Assembly: GCF_900106015.1 (NCBI RefSeq)
Contig: NZ_LT629797.1
Location: 4,650,001-4,714,000 of the forward strand
Direction: 5' to 3'
Origin: Pseudomonas sihuiensis
Lineage (GTDB): Bacteria; Pseudomonadota; Gammaproteobacteria; Pseudomonadales; Pseudomonadaceae
DNA: 64,000 nucleotides
Part shown: positions 52,706 to 61,035 of the stretch, piece by piece
Layout of the letters: each line of letters begins with the position of its first letter
Numbering within the stretch: position 1 is the stretch's first letter
Program-made: the position numbers and the translations under genes
Notes under the pieces: model-generated
Database searches by the model: none
What the model saw: the letters and a program-made list of their open reading frames with translations, nothing else
What the model was told of the DNA's origin: nothing

Positions 52706-53877
52706 TGCGTTTGCTGCACTCGTTTGCGGAACAGGTAAAGCCCGGCGCCGCCCAGCAGGATGGCGAACAGCAGAAGACGGGCACAGTCAGGGGCGATGTC
52801 GGCGAGCGTTCCCTGGCCCACCAGCAGGGTCAGGAAGGCGTCCAGCGCCCAGCTCATCGGCGAGATTTCTGCCAGTTGGCTCATGGCCTCGGGCATCACG
52901 CTCTTGGGCACCATGATGCCGCCGATTGCGGCGAGGATGATATTGAGGCCACCACCAAGCAGCAACGCCTGTTCGCTGCTACGCGCCAGGGCGGCCAGCA
53001 ACAGGCCCAGGCTGCAGGCGGCCAGACTCAGGCTCAGGGCCAGTAGCACGTATGGCAGTGGCGAACCGGGAAGGCTCAGGCCGCTCAGCCCGAGCAGCGG
53101 TAGCACGTATACGCCGATGGCCAGCAGCAGGGCGAACTGCAACAGGTTGATCACCAGGTAGGGCAGCAGTTTGCTCAGCACCAGGGTGGCAGGGCTCAGG
53201 CCCAGCGCGCGGAAGCGCAGCAGCGCGCCGCTCTGCTGTTCGCGCTGGAAGCCGCCGGCCATCGGCAGGGCGACGAAGAACATGCCGAAGATCAGCCAGG
53301 CTGGCACGCTCAACTGGCTGGCGTTGGCCTTGCCGCTGAGCTCGCCGCTGGCCAGCACCTGCAGCTCGCTGAGCTGGCTTTGGGTACGCTGGCGGATGAG
53401 TTGCAGGCGCTGCTCTGCGTCCATGTCCTGCGGCAGTGCGTCGCTGTCTTCCAGGTAGGCGAGCAGGCGGGTCTGGGCCAGGGCGATGTTGACCGCGGCG
53501 CGCAGGCGCTGACGGGTCTGACTGTCGACGCGCGCGGGATAGGTCAGTGCGGGGCCTGTGTGCGGCGTGTCCAGCAGCGTCTCGCTAAAGTCATCGGCAA
53601 GGATGATGTGCGGTAGAGCTTCGTCGCTGCTGACGAGCACCCGGCTGCCTGGCAGTTGCTCCTGCAAGGCCTGTTGGAAGAACGCACTGGCCTCGCTGTG
53701 CTGCGGAGCCGCGAGCACAAGGTCGAGGGGCGGCGGCTGGTCGCTCAGGTAGTTGGACAGCGCGGCGGCCATCAGCACGAGAAACAGGATCGGCATGATG
53801 AACAGCACCGCCAGCGCATGCGGGTCGCGTAGCAGCAGCAGGCATTCCTTGCGCACCAGCGCCAGCAACGGGGTCAC
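52687..53877 (-). CDS. ABC-2 type exporter permease
   Basis: A 396-residue membrane protein of the ABC-2 family. It has an N-terminal helix (LAVLFIMPILFLVLMAAALS), a large external domain of about 150 residues, and five or six C-terminal helices (from FGMFFVALPMAGGFQREQ onward). Start is the GTG at 53877 (VTPLLALVRKECLLLLRDPH), whose bases overlap the ATPase stop as GTGA. Pairs with the ATPase just upstream. Likely moves the product of the cluster, or a precursor, across the inner membrane. This is inferred from position only. Confidence 0.88.
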   Translation of the reverse strand: MTPLLALVRKECLLLLRDPHALAVLFIMPILFLVLMAAALSNYLSDQPPPLDLVLAAPQHSEASAFFQQALQEQLPGSRVLVSSDEALPHIILADDFSETLLDTPHTGPALTYPARVDSQTRQRLRAAVNIALAQTRLLAYLEDSDALPQDMDAEQRLQLIRQRTQSQLSELQVLASGELSGKANASQLSVPAWLIFGMFFVALPMAGGFQREQQSGALLRFRALGLSPATLVLSKLLPYLVINLLQFALLLAIGVYVLPLLGLSGLSLPGSPLPYVLLALSLSLAACSLGLLLAALARSSEQALLLGGGLNIILAAIGGIMVPKSVMPEAMSQLAEISPMSWALDAFLTLLVGQGTLADIAPDCARLLLFAILLGGAGLYLFRKRVQQTQWTTHY

Positions 53878-54758
53878 AGGCGGCCTCCGTTGAGGCTCAG
53901 ATAGAGCTGCTCCAACGAGGGCCGGCCAAAGCGCAGCAGGCTCGGTGGGCTCGGCTGTGTGGCAAGGAACTGGGTGATCGCCAGCAATTGCTGGCTGTCC
54001 AGATTGCCGATGCGCAGGCCGTCGGGCAGCGTCTCGGCGCTCAGCTGCAGCTGGTCGAGCAGTTGCTGAAAACCGGCGGGAACCTGCTCCGGCCATTCCA
54101 GCAACAGGCCGTGGCCGCCATCGAGCAACTGCTGCTTGTCGACATCGAGACGTACCTTGCCTTCATGCAGCAGCAGGATGCGCCCAGCCACGCGCTCGAC
54201 CTCGTCCAGATAGTGGCTGGTGTAGATCACCCCATGGCCTTGCGCAGCGAGTCGCTCTACGGCATCGAGCAGCAGTTGCCGGCTGCCGGCATCGACGCCG
54301 ACTGTGGCTTCATCGAACAGATACAGGCGCGCCGGCTGCAAAAGGCCGATGGCGAAATTCAGACGACGTTGCTCGCCACCGGACAGGCGTGCGGCGCGGC
54401 GCGACAGCTTGTCTTCGAGGGCGCAGCTGGCGATGCACAGCTCCAGGCGTTGGCGGCGCTGGGCGCCGTGCAGGCGGTACAGATCGGCGAACAGCGCGAG
54501 GTTTTCGGCGACCGTGAGCTCGGCGTAGAACGCCAGTTGCTGCGGCACCAGGCCCAGACTACGCGGGCCATCCCAACGAATAGCGCCCTGCTGCAGGGTG
54601 AGGGTATCGCTAAGCAGCGCGAGCAGTGTGGTCTTGCCTGCGCCATTGCTGCCGAGCAGGCCCAGGCACTGGCCTTCTTCTAGCTGCAGATCGATGCCTT
54701 GCAGAGCCGAAGCGTCTGCACCTGGGTAGCGAAAACTGACGTCACGTAACTCAAGCAC
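53874..54758 (-). CDS. ABC exporter ATP-binding protein
   Basis: ATPase of 294 residues, DrrA/CcmA type. Walker A is GSNGAGKTTL, the Q-loop is LGLVPQQLAFY, the signature is LSGGEQRRLNFAIG, Walker B is LYLFDEATVGVD and the switch His is in GVIYTSHYLDEVE. A C-terminal domain of about 80 residues follows. GTG at 54758 gives VLELRDVSFRYPG, the normal beginning of the fold. The open extension of 20 residues upstream is Cys/Trp-rich and is rejected. It overlaps the hotdog gene upstream by 8 bases. Confidence 0.92.
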   Translation of the reverse strand: MLELRDVSFRYPGADASALQGIDLQLEEGQCLGLLGSNGAGKTTLLALLSDTLTLQQGAIRWDGPRSLGLVPQQLAFYAELTVAENLALFADLYRLHGAQRRQRLELCIASCALEDKLSRRAARLSGGEQRRLNFAIGLLQPARLYLFDEATVGVDAGSRQLLLDAVERLAAQGHGVIYTSHYLDEVERVAGRILLLHEGKVRLDVDKQQLLDGGHGLLLEWPEQVPAGFQQLLDQLQLSAETLPDGLRIGNLDSQQLLAITQFLATQPSPPSLLRFGRPSLEQLYLSLNGGRL

Positions 54759-55155
54759 GGACGAGTACCAGCAGCAGTTTGCCGTCCAGCAGCATTTGGC
54801 TGCCAGCCTGTATGGCAAAGGCGTAGAGTGCGCCGGCGGGGCTCAACGCCTCCTGTTGGGCGCTGACCAGCAGCGGCTCTGCACAGCGTGTGACCGGGTG
54901 CAGATTGAGCTGGGAAAGTTTGCCGACCAGGGCCATTTCAATGGCATCCGCTTCGCCGTATAGGGCACCATGTGCGGCGCAAAGTTGGGCTGCGGCCTCG
55001 AACAGCAGGCAAGGCGAGGCATTTTCGCCAAGCTTGTCGAGATGATGCCAGGCGCTGAGTCCGCGGATATTGAGGCTGTCATGATCGACCAATGCATCCA
55101 GCCAGAGAGCGTCGCCCTGGTGCGGCAGCAGTGTGTGCAGTTGGGTACGATCCAT
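54751..55155 (-). CDS. Hotdog-fold dehydratase-like protein (ApeP/FabZ type)
   Basis: A 134-residue single hotdog domain. The catalytic-like His is in LLPHQGDALWLDALVDHD, and the central helix is SPCLLFEAAAQLCAAHGALY, where the acidic residue of FabZ-like enzymes is present as Glu. It is a second copy of the kind seen at 59372-59836. It could dehydrate hydroxyacyl-ACP or act as a thioesterase. First gene of the minus-strand unit hotdog, ABC ATPase, ABC permease, ACP, KS, KS-like. Divergent from the methyltransferase at 55218 by 62 bases. Confidence 0.78.
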   Translation of the reverse strand: MDRTQLHTLLPHQGDALWLDALVDHDSLNIRGLSAWHHLDKLGENASPCLLFEAAAQLCAAHGALYGEADAIEMALVGKLSQLNLHPVTRCAEPLLVSAQQEALSPAGALYAFAIQAGSQMLLDGKLLLVLVRA

Positions 55156-55217
55156 GGCGGTCGGTCGGTGCATACGGGCGACGCAGTGTATCAGAGCAGG
55201 GATAGAGGGAGGATGCA

Positions 55218-55772
55218 GTGACGATCTGGCAGTTGGTGGCTTTTGTGGCGCTCAGCGCATTGCTGGTGGGAATTTCATGGCGCACCCTGGGCAATCCACG
55301 CAGTCACGGGTTCTATCGTTTTCTTGCGTGGGAGGTGATGGCGCTGATGCTGGTACTCAATGCGCCGTTCTGGTTCGGCGACCGGGGTGAACTGCATCAG
55401 CGCATATCCTGGGTGCTGCTGAGTCTTTCGCTGGCAGTGCTGTTCGCTGGCGTGTACCAGATGCGCCGTTTTGGTCAGGCCGGTGAGCAGCGCCAGGATG
55501 ATGAGCTATTTGCTTTCGAACGCACGTCGCAGCTGGTGACGGGCGGCATCTTCCGCTACATCCGGCACCCCATGTACTGCTCGTTGCTGCTGCTGGCCTG
55601 GGGCATCGCTTTCAAGCGTATCGATATGCTGATCGTGTTGCTGGCAGTGCTCTCCAGCGTGCTGCTGTGGTGTGCCGCGCGTTGTGAGGAGCGCGAGTGC
55701 CTGGCCTATTTCGGCGAGGCCTACCGCGAGTATATGGGGCGTAGCTGGATGTTCTTGCCACTCGTGCTCTGA
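55218..55772 (+). CDS. Membrane methyltransferase of the isoprenylcysteine/PEMT type
   Basis: A 184-residue integral membrane protein with about five hydrophobic helices and the conserved SAM-binding end of the ICMT/PEMT superfamily: LVTGGIFRYIRHPMYCSLLL, then EERECLAYFGEAYREYMGRS. Start is GTG at 55218, with GGGAGGA about 8 bases upstream. It is the only plus-strand gene in this part of the cluster. It may methylate a lipid head, an acid or a phenol of the product. Substrate unknown. Confidence 0.85.
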   Translation: MTIWQLVAFVALSALLVGISWRTLGNPRSHGFYRFLAWEVMALMLVLNAPFWFGDRGELHQRISWVLLSLSLAVLFAGVYQMRRFGQAGEQRQDDELFAFERTSQLVTGGIFRYIRHPMYCSLLLLAWGIAFKRIDMLIVLLAVLSSVLLWCAARCEERECLAYFGEAYREYMGRSWMFLPLVL

Positions 55773-55792
55773 GATCTCAGCGCTCAGCTGCT

Positions 55793-56386
55793 CTATTGTC
55801 CGCTCTGGTGCTCCAGCAGAAGCTGCCGATAGGCGCGTTGATAATCCTCATAGCCGAGCTTTTGCTGCTGCAGCTCACGCACGCGTTCATCCAGGCTCTT
55901 GCGTGGCTCGGCTGTCGAGTGGGTCTGTGCGGGAGGTGGGGCTGCGCTGCTCAACTGTGCGCTGGCCAGCAGCTCGTCGATGACCGGGTCTATCTTGCTT
56001 TTGGTGCCTTGCCATTTCATCAGCGACAGGCCGCCCTTGCCGCGCAGGTGATAGTTGGCTTTGGCCAGTGTCTGGCGCCGCGGGCCGAGGATGGTGATTT
56101 CGGCGGTGGATAGGTACGGCGCCATGTCCCAGGAGCGGCGGGCGGTGTAAGTCACCACGTAAGGGCAGTCTGCTCTGGGAATCTGCGAGTAGATCTGCGT
56201 CTGGATTCCATGCCGTGCGAAGCCTTCCTGCAGTACGGGCACGAAGTCGTTGACCTGAACTTTTGGGTTCTCTTCGATACACATCTGGTCGGCCGCCGCC
56301 TTTAGTGGCGTGACCCGGGTAGCAGTGCAACCGCCTAGTAGGGTTACCGTTGCGAGCAAGAGCAGTGCAATGCGTAGTTTCGACAT
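55793..56386 (-). CDS. Lipoprotein of unknown function (Sbal_3080-like)
   Basis: A 197-residue predicted lipoprotein. The signal ends in LLGGC and a mature part of mixed alpha/beta character follows (VPVLQEGFARHGIQTQIYSQ, CPYVVTYTARRSWDMAPYLS). A Gln/Glu-rich helical tail is at residues 165-197. It is similar to proteins annotated Sbal_3080-family lipoprotein, by memory. The two next genes upstream also encode small exported proteins, and all three share direction with the ketosynthase operon. Role unknown. Confidence 0.72.
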   Translation of the reverse strand: MSKLRIALLLLATVTLLGGCTATRVTPLKAAADQMCIEENPKVQVNDFVPVLQEGFARHGIQTQIYSQIPRADCPYVVTYTARRSWDMAPYLSTAEITILGPRRQTLAKANYHLRGKGGLSLMKWQGTKSKIDPVIDELLASAQLSSAAPPPAQTHSTAEPRKSLDERVRELQQQKLGYEDYQRAYRQLLLEHQSGQ

Positions 56387-56451
56387 GGGAGAGGGCTTCC
56401 TTGCGTGAGAAGGCCACCTCGACGGTGGCCTTTGCGTGAGTGCCGCTGGTG

Positions 56452-56892
56452 TCACTTCACCTTGGCGTATTTGGCCTTCAGCGCGACACCGGCCATGATG
56501 GCGCCGGCATGGCATTCGTATTTGCTGTCGTCACGGTATTCCTTGTTCTTGTAGTTGCTGGCCAGGTCGACCACTGCGTTGGCTCCGGCGGCCTTGGCAG
56601 CGTTCTGCAACTTGATCAGGGCCGATTGCAGAACCCAGCTGCAGGCTTCCTCATCGCTCTTGTTGAAGGCGTTGGTCTTCTGGCTGGTGGTGACGTTGGC
56701 GTTGATGATCTGAGCACCAGCCGGGGTCTTGTTCAGGTAGAACTTCACTGAACCGTCGAGACGACCAGCCTGGGTGGCTTCGTTGACCACCGACTGGAAG
56801 TCGAGGAAGTGAGCGGTGTCGCGCGCCTGGCTGAGGCCGGGCATCAGGGCGACGGAGAGAAGTGCGGCAGTGCTCCAGATTTTTGCTTGCAT
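56452..56892 (-). CDS. Small secreted protein of unknown function
   Basis: A 146-residue exported protein with signal peptide MQAKIWSTAALLSVALMPGL and cleavage near SQA-RD. Two Cys (in EEACSWVLQSAL and DSKYECHAGAIMAG) may form a disulfide. Parts such as KLQNAAKAAGANAVVDLASN and the end VALKAKYAKVK are typical of proteins often mis-annotated as excinuclease ATPase subunits. There is no ATP-binding motif, so that name is wrong here. AGGAG lies just before ATG 56892. Function unknown. Confidence 0.72.
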   Translation of the reverse strand: MQAKIWSTAALLSVALMPGLSQARDTAHFLDFQSVVNEATQAGRLDGSVKFYLNKTPAGAQIINANVTTSQKTNAFNKSDEEACSWVLQSALIKLQNAAKAAGANAVVDLASNYKNKEYRDDSKYECHAGAIMAGVALKAKYAKVK

Positions 56893-56993
56893 GGTTATCT
56901 CCTTGAATATCACTGTATGTAAAAGCTCGTTCAACGTCTGCTGCGCTTGGGCCTGTAGCACTGATGAACAGGCCGTTACCAACCAGGCACCTG

Positions 56994-57386
56994 CTAGAAG
57001 GACGCCCTGTTCAGTTCCTGCTGGATGCTGCGATCCAGATTATGGATCCACTTGTTGTAGTTGCGATGGATCTTGCCGTCTTTGTAGCCAAGGTTCTGGC
57101 TGTCGCGGTAGCGGATCGAATAGCTCGACGCGCTGTAGGGAATGGTGATCTCGGCCTGGTGACTGCGTCGCTGAATCAACGCCATGATGTTGCCCCGGTC
57201 GGCACGCTCGACCGTCCACTGGCGGCTTTGCAGCGCGGCGAGAATAGCCCTGCGCATATCATCCTCATTCCTGGCCGCCGAAGTGGGTGTGCGGTTCTCA
57301 ATGTTCATCACCGGCTTTGACGTACAGGCTGCGACGCCCAGCAGCAACGCAACGATCAGAGCAAATCGAGTGAAACGAGACATCAT
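56994..57386 (-). CDS. Small lipoprotein of unknown function
   Basis: A 130-residue predicted lipoprotein: lipobox GVAAC with lipidated Cys near residue 21, then a compact domain (RRAILAALQSRQWTVERADR, then AEITIPYSASSYSIRYRDSQ) and a helix ending in ELNRASF. I recognise no named family. It is the first of three exported-protein genes that follow the apeR-like ketosynthase on the minus strand, 23 bases away. Confidence 0.72.
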   Translation of the reverse strand: MMSRFTRFALIVALLLGVAACTSKPVMNIENRTPTSAARNEDDMRRAILAALQSRQWTVERADRGNIMALIQRRSHQAEITIPYSASSYSIRYRDSQNLGYKDGKIHRNYNKWIHNLDRSIQQELNRASF

Positions 57387-57409
57387 CCATGTTCCTTGTC
57401 AGTTGAAGG

Positions 57410-58636
57410 TCATTGCCAGCGCTTGAAGATCAGCGAGGTGTTCACGCCACCAAAGGCGAAGTTGTTGTTCATCACGTATTCATGGCTCATCTGGCGGAAC
57501 TCGCCGCGCAGATAGTCCAGCTCACCGCAGGCCGGGTCGATTTCGTCCAGGTTCAGGGTGTAGACATAACTGTCCGAATTCATCATCTCGATGCTGAACC
57601 AGGACTCCAGCGCCCCGCAGGCGCCCAGGGTATGGCCGAGGTAGCTCTTCTGCGAGCTGATCGGCATCTGTGCGCCGAACAGGCTGCTGGTGGCCAGGGT
57701 CTCGGCGACGTCGCCCTGTTCGGTAGCGGTGCCATGGCCGTTGACGTAACCGATTGCCGAGGGTTCCAGGCCGGCGTCATCGAGTGCCAGCTGCATGGCG
57801 CCGCGCATGGTTTCCTGCACCGGCTTGGTGGCGTGCTGACCGTCGGAGTTGCAGCCGAAACCGACGATCTCGGCATGGATGGTGGCACCGCGGGCGAGGG
57901 CGTGCTCCAGCTCTTCGAGCACCAGGATGCCGGCGCCTTCGCCGATTACCAGGCCGTCACGGCCGCTGTCGTAGGGGCGCGGGCTGGTGTGTGGCGCGTC
58001 GTTCTTCAGGCTGGTGGCGTACAGCGCGTCGAAGACCATGGCTTCGGTCGGGCACAGCTCCTCGGCACCACCGGCGAGCATCATCTTCAGGCGACCGAAC
58101 TTGATCGCCTCGTAGGCGTAGCCGATGCCCTGGCTGCCACTGGTGCAGGCGCTGGAGGTCGGGATCAGGCGGCCCTTGAGGCCGAAGAAGATGCTGATAT
58201 TGGCCGCCGTGGTGTGCGGCATCATGCGGATATAGGAGTTGGCATTGAGGCCGTCCGCCACCGAGTTCAGCAGCATGTTACCGAAGGCCTTGACCTCCTC
58301 GGTGCTGCCGGTGGACGAGCCGCAGGCTACACCCATGCGCCCGTCAGCGATGCACGGATCGCCGAGCAGGCCGGCGTGCTCCATGGCGCGTTCGGCGGCA
58401 TACACGGCCAGCTTGGACACCCGGCCCATGCTACGGGTCTGCTTGCGGTTCCAGTGCTTGGGCTGGACGAAATCGTCCACCGGCCCACCCAGACGGGTGT
58501 TCAGCTCGGTGAAGCGGTCCCATTCGTCCATGCGCCGGATACCACTCTTGCCGGCCTTGAACGCGGCCGAGATGGTTGGCCAGTCGCTGCCCAGCGAGGT
58601 GATACCGGCCATGCCGGTGACGACTACACGTTTCAT
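57410..58636 (-). CDS. Beta-ketoacyl-ACP synthase, ApeR-like (KAS II type)
   Basis: Ketosynthase of 408 residues, FabF length. The triad is Cys164 (SSACTSGSQG), His301 (NGHGTATEQGD) and His335 (SYLGHTLGACG). The C-terminal NNNFAFGGVNTSLIFKR is complete. ATG 58636 (MKRVVVTGMAGITSLG) overlaps the ketoreductase stop by one base, and a much longer open frame upstream is an artefact. It is last in the order KS, hotdog, ketoreductase, KS, which equals apeO-apeP-apeQ-apeR of aryl-polyene clusters. Likely role: repeated C2 extension of a polyene chain. Confidence 0.88.
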   Translation of the reverse strand: MKRVVVTGMAGITSLGSDWPTISAAFKAGKSGIRRMDEWDRFTELNTRLGGPVDDFVQPKHWNRKQTRSMGRVSKLAVYAAERAMEHAGLLGDPCIADGRMGVACGSSTGSTEEVKAFGNMLLNSVADGLNANSYIRMMPHTTAANISIFFGLKGRLIPTSSACTSGSQGIGYAYEAIKFGRLKMMLAGGAEELCPTEAMVFDALYATSLKNDAPHTSPRPYDSGRDGLVIGEGAGILVLEELEHALARGATIHAEIVGFGCNSDGQHATKPVQETMRGAMQLALDDAGLEPSAIGYVNGHGTATEQGDVAETLATSSLFGAQMPISSQKSYLGHTLGACGALESWFSIEMMNSDSYVYTLNLDEIDPACGELDYLRGEFRQMSHEYVMNNNFAFGGVNTSLIFKRWQ

Positions 58637-59379
58637 CAACACAAACCACCATTCACCGCGAGAACCTGGCGCGTAATGTACGCCGCCTCGTCGGACATCA
58701 GAAAGTTCACCGCACCGGCTACCTCTTCGGGGGTGCCCGTGCGGGCGGCCGGGATCATCTTGAGAATCTCGTCCACCGGGACCAGCTCGTCGAGGATCTC
58801 GGTATCGATCAGGCCAGGTGCTACGCAGTTGACGGTGATCTTGCGCTTGGCCAGTTCGATTGCCAGGGCTTTGGCAGCGCCGATCACGCCGGCCTTGGAC
58901 GCACTGTAGTTGACCTGACCGCGGTTGCCGACCAGACCCGACACCGAGGTGATGCAGACGATACGACCTGGTGCGCGGCGACGAATCATCGGCATGGTCA
59001 GCGGGTGCAGCACATTGTAGAAACCGTCCAGGTTGGTGCGCAGCACCTGATCCCAGTCCTCCTCGGACAGCGCCGGGAAGGCGCCGTCGCGGGTCAGGCC
59101 GGCGTTGCACACCACGCCGTAGTAGGCGCTGTGTTGCTCGACATCGGCCTCCAGCGCCTCGCGGCAAGCGGCGCGATCGGATACGTCGAACTGCAGGATG
59201 CGCGCCTGGCGACCCAGCTCGGCGATCTGCGCCTGCACGGTTTCGGCCTCATCGCGGCGCGAACGGCAGTGCAGGACGATGTCATGGCCCGAGCGCGCCA
59301 GGCGCAGGGCGATGGCGCGGCCGATGCCGCGGCTGGAGCCGGTGACCAGAACGGTGGGGGCGGAAGTGCTTTCAGTCAT
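58636..59379 (-). CDS. 3-ketoacyl-ACP reductase, ApeQ-like (FabG type)
   Basis: Short-chain dehydrogenase of 247 residues. The cofactor motif is TGSSRGIG (13-20), the NAG motif is CNAGLTRDGAF, and the catalytic Ser145, Tyr158 and Lys162 lie in ITSVSG and VNYSASKAG. The Arg after the glycine motif favours NADPH. It starts inside the end of the hotdog gene and ends on the start of the ApeR-like gene. It should reduce beta-ketoacyl-ACP in each cycle before dehydration by the ApeP-like protein. Confidence 0.92.
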   Translation of the reverse strand: MTESTSAPTVLVTGSSRGIGRAIALRLARSGHDIVLHCRSRRDEAETVQAQIAELGRQARILQFDVSDRAACREALEADVEQHSAYYGVVCNAGLTRDGAFPALSEEDWDQVLRTNLDGFYNVLHPLTMPMIRRRAPGRIVCITSVSGLVGNRGQVNYSASKAGVIGAAKALAIELAKRKITVNCVAPGLIDTEILDELVPVDEILKMIPAARTGTPEEVAGAVNFLMSDEAAYITRQVLAVNGGLC

Positions 59380-59836
59380 GGGATTGTTCTTGCTGCTCTT
59401 GTAGATAGACCGCCGGCTGCGGCGGGCGGAACACATTGAGACGGGCTTCGGCATGGATGTCAGGGCCTTGCAGATGGCATTCGAACACGCCCATGCCGTT
59501 GTCGTCCTGCAGCGAGCACAGGGCGCGGATGCGCAGCTCGCTGCCAGCGGGGAAACACTCGACGTTGCAGGCGTACTTGCGCGTGCCTAGCAGAAAACCC
59601 AGTTCCACCGGCAAACCGGCGCGCTTGGCCTGGACGCCGGCGAAAGCGGCGATGGCCTGCGCCATCAGCTCGATGCCGGTCCAGGCTGGCAGGTTGCCGT
59701 CGGCATCGCTGAGCAGGCCGTCCGGGCGTACGACGAGGCGTACCTCGATCGCTTCGCTATCGCAGCTCAATACTTCATCGAGCAGCACCATGTTGCCCGC
59801 GTGGGGCACCAGTTCGGCGACGGGCCACAGGCTCAT
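59372..59836 (-). CDS. Hotdog-fold 3-hydroxyacyl-ACP dehydratase, ApeP-like
   Basis: A 154-residue hotdog protein. The active-site His is in LVPHAGNMVLLDEVLSCD, and the acidic partner is Glu in PAWTGIELMAQAIAAFAG, both as in ApeP. It has a Gln-rich tail (LQEQQEQSHD). It overlaps the ketosynthase gene upstream by 4 bases and the ketoreductase downstream by 8. Repeated dehydration without enoyl reduction gives conjugated double bonds, and no enoyl reductase is in the window. Confidence 0.88.
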   Translation of the reverse strand: MSLWPVAELVPHAGNMVLLDEVLSCDSEAIEVRLVVRPDGLLSDADGNLPAWTGIELMAQAIAAFAGVQAKRAGLPVELGFLLGTRKYACNVECFPAGSELRIRALCSLQDDNGMGVFECHLQGPDIHAEARLNVFRPPQPAVYLQEQQEQSHD

Positions 59837-61035
59837 GGGGCATCTCCCAGGATCAGTGCGACGTTGTTGCCGCCGAAGGCGAAGGAGTTGCTCATCAGGT
59901 AGCGGCCCTGGTCACGTGCCAGGCGGTCGCCAGGCCGGACGAGTTGGAGGGGCGCCAGTTCGGGGTCGTGCTGGCCATCCCAGAGGTGCGGTGGCAGCAG
60001 GCCGTCGCGGTTGTATTGGCTCAGGGTCAGCCAGCAGAAGGCAGCTTCCAGCGCGCCGGCGGCGCCCAGGGTGTGGCCGGTCATAGGTTTGCTCGAGGAG
60101 CAAGGCAGACCCGTGGGGAACAGGGCGTGCACGGCCTTGCTCTCCATCACGTCGTTATGCCGCGTAGCGGTGCCATGCAGGTTGAGATAGTCGATTTCAC
60201 TGGCGGCGATGCCGGCGTTGGCCAGCGCCTTCTCCATGGCTGCACGGGCACCGAGGCCTTCCGGGTGCGGTGCGGAGATATGGTGGGCGTCGGAGGTGGC
60301 GCCACCGCCGAAGAAGGCGATGGGGCCGTGCTCGCGGGTCATCAGAAACAACGCCGCCGCCTCACCGATATTGATGCCGTGGCGGTTCACCGAGAACGGA
60401 TTGCAGGGTTCGGCCGAAACCGCCTCCAGCGACGAGAAGCCATTCAGGGTGAGGCGACACAGGCTGTCGACGCCACCGCAGATCACTGCATCGCAGAGAC
60501 CCTGACTGAGCAGGCGATGAGCGCTGAGCATGGCACGGGCGCTGGAGGTGCAGGCTGTGGACTGGCAGTACACCGGGCCAGTCAGGCCCAGCCAGTCGGC
60601 GAGGAAGTTAGCCGGTGCGGCCATTTCCTGTTGGGCGTAGTTGTATTCGGCGGGCAGCGTGCCTTCGTTGAGATGGTGCGCGATATGCTCGCCCGCTTCG
60701 CGGATGCCTGAGGTGCTGGTGCCCAGCACCAGGCCGACGCGCTGCGCGCCGAAACGGGTGATGGCTGCGCGCAGCTCGGGCTCGATCTGTTGCGCAGCGG
60801 CCAGCAGCAACTGGTTGTTGCGGCTGTGGGAGGCCTCGAAATCTGCAGGCATGGCGGGAAGATCGACGTGCACGGCGCCTACCGTCAGGCTGCGATCGTT
60901 GACCCAGCCCTCTTCGGCGCGCATGCCCGAGGTGTCACCGGCGAACAGCGCATCGGCCACGGCTTGCTTGCCTTCGCCGAGTGCACAGAGCAGGCCGAGT
61001 GCATTGAGGTAGCCGGGGGTTGGGGAGCGGGGCAT
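59833..61035 (-). CDS. Beta-ketoacyl-ACP synthase, ApeO-like
   Basis: Ketosynthase of 400 residues. The triad is Cys162 (QSTACTSSARAM), His287 (LNLHGTATRHND) and His321 (KPMTGHTLGAAG). The end MSNSFAFGGNNVALILGDAP is complete. It starts one base inside the end of the DUF3261 lipoprotein gene and overlaps the hotdog gene by 4 bases. In aryl-polyene systems the two ketosynthases of this operon act together with separate partners. Which of the two pairs with the Cys-less protein at 50785 cannot be told by eye. Confidence 0.88.
   Translation of the reverse strand: MPRSPTPGYLNALGLLCALGEGKQAVADALFAGDTSGMRAEEGWVNDRSLTVGAVHVDLPAMPADFEASHSRNNQLLLAAAQQIEPELRAAITRFGAQRVGLVLGTSTSGIREAGEHIAHHLNEGTLPAEYNYAQQEMAAPANFLADWLGLTGPVYCQSTACTSSARAMLSAHRLLSQGLCDAVICGGVDSLCRLTLNGFSSLEAVSAEPCNPFSVNRHGINIGEAAALFLMTREHGPIAFFGGGATSDAHHISAPHPEGLGARAAMEKALANAGIAASEIDYLNLHGTATRHNDVMESKAVHALFPTGLPCSSSKPMTGHTLGAAGALEAAFCWLTLSQYNRDGLLPPHLWDGQHDPELAPLQLVRPGDRLARDQGRYLMSNSFAFGGNNVALILGDAP

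Noticed and set aside
52687..54096. A 469-codon version of the ABC permease
   Set aside because: The first 73 codons lie over the ATPase gene in another frame. GTG 53877 with GTGA overlap is the sensible start.
56452..56892. Excinuclease ATPase function
   Set aside because: That family name appears for similar proteins, but this one has a signal peptide, 146 residues and no nucleotide-binding motif.
57410..59167. A 585-codon version of the ApeR-like ketosynthase
   Set aside because: The upstream 176 codons overlap the ketoreductase in another frame and are Arg/Gly-rich noise. The true start is ATG 58636.
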